Source of the DNA: Pedobacter duraquae
Lineage (GTDB): Bacteria > Bacteroidota > Bacteroidia > Sphingobacteriales > Sphingobacteriaceae
Assembly: GCF_004362245.1 (NCBI RefSeq)
Contig: NZ_SNWM01000007.1
Location: 186,001-250,000, forward strand
Direction: 5' to 3'
DNA length: 64,000 nucleotides
The notes beneath the pieces were generated by a model. It did no database searches, was not told the origin of the DNA, and saw only the letters and a program-made list of their open reading frames with translations. The translations under genes and the position numbers were made by a program. Shown piece by piece: positions 60,841 to 64,000 of this stretch. The first letter of the stretch is position 1. Each line of letters begins with the position of its first letter.

Positions 60841-62250
60841 ATGCTTCATCAACCCATCAAATTTGCTTTAACCAGTGTGTTAGTTTTATGCTTCATGTCC
60901 TTTAACTCTTTTGCACAAACTTGCAATTGCAGTCAAGAATTTAATTATGTAAAAGATAAAATTGAAAAAAATTACGCGGGTTTTAAAGATAAAGTGAATT
61001 CTAAAACAGAGGCTATATACCGGAAACGCACACAGGTTGCACTTGAACAATCAGCATCAATAAAAACACCAGCGCACTGTATCTATTTAATTAATGACTG
61101 GTTAACTTTTTTCAGGGATGGGCACATTCAGATAGGTAGAAATAGGATTTCAAAAGACTTAGAAAAAGTTAAATTACAGGGGCGCATTCAGGCGATAGAA
61201 AGTATAGGCCTGTCAAACGATCAGCTAACTAATCTTAAGAACACGAAAGGAATTACGGGCATTTATTGGAATGAGGATTCCTCAGCTCGGATCGCGGTGA
61301 TCAGAAACAAAACGCTCTTTCGAGATTATGCCGGGGTAGTAATTTCCGCAAAGGCCGGTATGTGGTTGCCCGGACAGGTAGTATTAGAGCTTAAGAGCGG
61401 AAAAGATACACTTAAAGGCATCATGTATGATAAATATTATATCCCTACAAGTGTGTCGTTACTAATTAAGGGAAATGCTTTAGGTTCTTTCAAAAGGGAA
61501 GGAAGTAAGCAATCGTCAGGAGAAATTTTTAGTGAAGCAACTGTAGCGAGTAAAGTGCTTTCCACAAAAACACTATATATAAAGATTAGCACATTTAATC
61601 AGAATAATGCCAGAAACATCGATTCCCTGTTTAAAGCAAATCAATCGAATTTGAGTAAAATGCCTAACTTAATCCTTGACTTAAGGAATAACGGTGGAGG
61701 TGCTGATTTTGCTTACAGCCCAATAACGCCATATATTTACACAAAGACAGTCAGAAACATCGGTGCAGATGTTCTAGCTACAGATGACAACATAGCAGGT
61801 TGGGCTGCGATAGCTACAACAAATGGTCTTCCGCCTGATCAAAAGGTATTTATCAGTCATGTCATTGAAAAAATGGAACAAGGTAAAGGTAAACTGGTTT
61901 CCTTCTCGGATGACAGCAATATCAGTTTAGACAGCGTTGCGACCTACCCTCAAAAAGTAATTATTTTGATTAATAAACACTGTGCAAGCACAACTGAAGA
62001 ATTTCTCTTACTGGCTAAACAAAGCAGCAAAGTAACTTTAATGGGCGAGCATACTGCAGGGGTGTTAGACTATTCTAACATGAGAGGGGCAGACTTTAGC
62101 TGTATGCCTTACATGCTTTATTGGGCTACTTCAAGAAGCAGAAGAATTGATGAAGGCTTAGCAATAGATAACATTGGCATTACGCCTGATAAAGTTTTAA
62201 GCCCCGAGCAGAACTGGATTAATGAAGCGAAGTACTACATTGAAAAGTAA
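60841..62250 (+). CDS. S41 family peptidase, secreted
   Basis: 469 residues with a signal (SVLVLCFMSFNSFAQ). The peptidase core has LILDLRNNGGGADFAYSP near residue 279 and INKHCASTTEEFLLLA near residue 379, the latter holding the nucleophile Ser. GEHTAGVLDYSNM follows. There is no obvious PDZ domain, unlike CtpA-type enzymes. It probably trims exported proteins or peptides outside the cytoplasm. Confidence 0.87.
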   Translation: MLHQPIKFALTSVLVLCFMSFNSFAQTCNCSQEFNYVKDKIEKNYAGFKDKVNSKTEAIYRKRTQVALEQSASIKTPAHCIYLINDWLTFFRDGHIQIGRNRISKDLEKVKLQGRIQAIESIGLSNDQLTNLKNTKGITGIYWNEDSSARIAVIRNKTLFRDYAGVVISAKAGMWLPGQVVLELKSGKDTLKGIMYDKYYIPTSVSLLIKGNALGSFKREGSKQSSGEIFSEATVASKVLSTKTLYIKISTFNQNNARNIDSLFKANQSNLSKMPNLILDLRNNGGGADFAYSPITPYIYTKTVRNIGADVLATDDNIAGWAAIATTNGLPPDQKVFISHVIEKMEQGKGKLVSFSDDSNISLDSVATYPQKVIILINKHCASTTEEFLLLAKQSSKVTLMGEHTAGVLDYSNMRGADFSCMPYMLYWATSRSRRIDEGLAIDNIGITPDKVLSPEQNWINEAKYYIEK

Positions 62251-62321
62251 TTTTTCAATTTAAAGATCACCACTTAAAGGGAAATAACCATAAGATTTTG
62301 TTAAAATACTATTGATTAAAA

Positions 62322-62396
62322 CCGATTTAAAGCGCTTGTTTTGATGAGTTTAATTCTAACCAAAAAACACAGGGGTTTGATCCCGATTTAAAGCGC
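62322..62396 (+). repeat. 14-bp direct repeat before the glycosidase gene
   Basis: CCGATTTAAAGCGC occurs at 62322-62335 and 62383-62396, 61 bases apart; the second copy ends one base before the start codon at 62397. It could be a regulatory half-site pair or a duplication scar. Confidence 0.4.
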
Positions 62397-64000
62397 ATGA
62401 AAAGAAGTTTGATCCTGACTCTTGCATTTGTGTTATTGAGCGTGATCGCGCTTAATGCAGAAACTCCAATTACTAAAGCTACGTTGATTAATAGATCTGT
62501 AAAGCAGTTTGAAAAGGCCGAATGGAATGTTTCCATCAAAACCATTTTTACAAACGCCTACCTGCAGGAAGAGGTCGCTCTGGATATGCTGCTGAGTTCG
62601 CCTTCTGGTAAAAAGCTGGTATTACCTTGTTATTATGAGGCGGGAGAAAGTGGAAAAACCTCCCAATGGAAGGCACGGTTTCTACCTCAGGAAAAAGGAA
62701 AATACAGTTATAAATTTCAGCTATCGAAGGACGGTAAAGTAATTTATGCAACCAAACCAGCGGCTTTTAATGCCGTTGCTTCAAAGTTCAAAGGCATTTT
62801 AAATACAAAAAATGACTGGACCTTTCAGTTTGATAATGGGGAAGCCTTTAGAGGAATTGGCGAAAATATCTGCTGGGAATCTAGAGACAACGACGACTCC
62901 AAATATTTTAAGGCATTACACGAAAACCCCAAGTACAACTACGAGTACCTGCTTCCAGCCTTGGCTCAGCACGGTGGCAACTATTTCCGCACCTGGATCT
63001 GTTCCTGGAATTTACCACTGGATTGGAAATCTGGGTTTAACAACCGCCGCTATACCAACTCTTCGGCCTATTTTAATCCAAGTGCGATCAGCAAAATGGA
63101 TAGGATGGTCAATCTCTCTGATTCGCTGGGCTTATATATCATGCTCACCATGGGGCCGGGATCATACGATGCTAAAAACGGCCGGTATGCTACCTCCACT
63201 GCTGCTTTCTTTACTGATGCGAAAGCAAAAGCGCAGTATAAAAATCGATTGAGATTTATCGTTGCCCGATGGGGCTACAGCTCGGCTATTGGAGCCTGGG
63301 AGTTTTTTAACGAGATAGACAACGTGCAGTTCAGAGATAAAAACAACCCAATTCCTGCCGAACATATTGTGCAATGGCACCAGGAAATGGCAGATTATCT
63401 GAAGGCAATAGATCCTTACCATCATTTGATCACAACAAGTATTTCTCACCGCGACCTTAAAGGGCTGAATTCTATCGGGGCTATTGATTTCAATCAGAAA
63501 CACATCTATAAAAATAACCATGCCCTGCCAACTACTATAGTTAGCTATGCCAGTCAATTTAAAAAGCCTTACGTGATTGGAGAATATGGCTATGAATATG
63601 ATTGGTCAAAAAACTTTGATGAGTTTGCGCCTGAGATGGATAGTGATTTTAAACGCGGGCTCTGGTATGGCCTATTTTCGCCTACGCCAATCTTGCCGCT
63701 TTCCTGGTGGTGGGAATATTTTGATAATCGCGGCACCGATAAATACATCGTTCATGTTAGAACTATTCAAGACCTTATGATGAAAGCCGGTAAAGGCAGT
63801 TTTGAAACGTTTGCTGTTAAATCTACAAATCCTGATGTGGAAACCTTTAGTGTAAAATGTGGAAACGATATTTTTGTGTATCTCTATAATTCTAAAAAGG
63901 AAGCTGCTCAAACAGACATCCTTTTGCCAGTGCAGCTACAAGGCTATGAACTAGTGAAGTATACCTGCGAAACCGGAGCCTTTGATAAGCCTGTAAATCT
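62397..64000 (+). CDS. DUF5060-type glycoside hydrolase, 3' end missing
   Basis: The gene starts at ATG 62397 (MKRSLILTLAFVLLSVIALN, a signal peptide) and runs off the right edge after 534 codons without a stop. An N-terminal DUF5060 beta domain (residues about 28-120; FEKAEWNVSIKTIF, WKARFLPQEKGKYSY) precedes a TIM-barrel glycosidase: IGENICWES, HGGNYFRTWIC, GAWEFFNEID (candidate acid/base Glu) and VIGEYGYEYD (candidate nucleophile Glu). The substrate is probably a plant or algal polysaccharide. No neighbouring SusCD pair is adjacent. Confidence 0.85.
   Translation, partial: MKRSLILTLAFVLLSVIALNAETPITKATLINRSVKQFEKAEWNVSIKTIFTNAYLQEEVALDMLLSSPSGKKLVLPCYYEAGESGKTSQWKARFLPQEKGKYSYKFQLSKDGKVIYATKPAAFNAVASKFKGILNTKNDWTFQFDNGEAFRGIGENICWESRDNDDSKYFKALHENPKYNYEYLLPALAQHGGNYFRTWICSWNLPLDWKSGFNNRRYTNSSAYFNPSAISKMDRMVNLSDSLGLYIMLTMGPGSYDAKNGRYATSTAAFFTDAKAKAQYKNRLRFIVARWGYSSAIGAWEFFNEIDNVQFRDKNNPIPAEHIVQWHQEMADYLKAIDPYHHLITTSISHRDLKGLNSIGAIDFNQKHIYKNNHALPTTIVSYASQFKKPYVIGEYGYEYDWSKNFDEFAPEMDSDFKRGLWYGLFSPTPILPLSWWWEYFDNRGTDKYIVHVRTIQDLMMKAGKGSFETFAVKSTNPDVETFSVKCGNDIFVYLYNSKKEAAQTDILLPVQLQGYELVKYTCETGAFDKPVN

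Noticed and set aside
62812..63252. 146-residue frame inside the glycosidase region
   Set aside because: It is in a different phase from the DUF5060 glycosidase frame that starts at 62397 and is open to the window edge.
1..64000. CRISPR array, tRNA and rRNA genes
   Set aside because: No regularly spaced repeats, no tRNA TPsiC-like or CCA patterns and no rRNA segments were recognised on either strand.

Overview
The window looks like chromosomal DNA of a Bacteroidota bacterium, most likely Sphingobacteriaceae (Mucilaginibacter/Pedobacter type). The evidence is a SusC/SusD pair followed by a TlpA-like thioredoxin, LytTR response regulators without a neighbouring kinase, a DUF6520/MauE pair, an AT-rich background and many small secreted proteins of unknown function. 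No rRNA, tRNA or CRISPR array was seen. All family names come from reading the sequence; no database search was run.

Layout. 0-18 kb is mostly housekeeping and stress genes (M48 protease, FAD monooxygenase, PPOX protein, 2H phosphoesterase, Hsp20, Nif3-like protein, DUF3253, SIMPL protein), with a candidate toxin-antitoxin pair at 9.3-10.2 kb and an M23 lipoprotein pair at 15.5-17.6 kb. 18-22 kb holds a TlpA protein, small secreted proteins and gene relics. 22.4-26.6 kb is a visibly GC-richer two-gene module that reads as a Hachiman (HamA/HamB) anti-phage system. It is bordered on its HamA side by a decayed copy of the SIMPL/lipoprotein promoter region found at 12 kb. 27-41 kb continues as a defence island: a set of membrane-anchored proteins of unknown function, a COG2958-like protein, a PvuRts1I/AbaSI-like modification-dependent nuclease, an unusual PLD-nuclease plus von Willebrand A fusion, an IS21 (IstB) relic, a beta-class DNA methyltransferase overlapping a nuclease-methyltransferase fusion, a RAMA-domain protein and a Nudix protein.

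41.6-50.6 kb is the most unusual part. Two copies of a roughly 450-bp noncoding repeat, in inverted orientation, flank a DNA-damage cassette. The cassette encodes an alkyltransferase-like protein without the acceptor cysteine, two tandem DUF72 proteins, two small related proteins, an SRAP (YedK) protein, a UmuC-type polymerase and a UmuD/LexA-like protein. In the last, both expected catalytic residues (Ser, Lys) are replaced (Cys, Arg). A 9-bp perfect inverted repeat lies just upstream of the umuD-like gene. A small peptide with a double-glycine leader is also inside the cassette. Each repeat ends in a hairpin whose stem differs between copies while the loop is kept.

51.7-62.3 kb is a SusC-SusD-TlpA operon with convergent DUF6520 and MauE-like genes, a Crp/Fnr regulator, a LytTR regulator and an S41 peptidase. 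The window ends inside a DUF5060-type glycoside hydrolase.

How the parts work together: the 22-50 kb stretch combines nucleases, methyltransferases, a helicase and error-prone repair, as expected of an accessory defence/genome-integrity island built by repeated insertion. Pseudogene fragments at its joints (IstB, MazG-like, HTH, carbohydrate-binding domain, duplicated promoter segment) support this.
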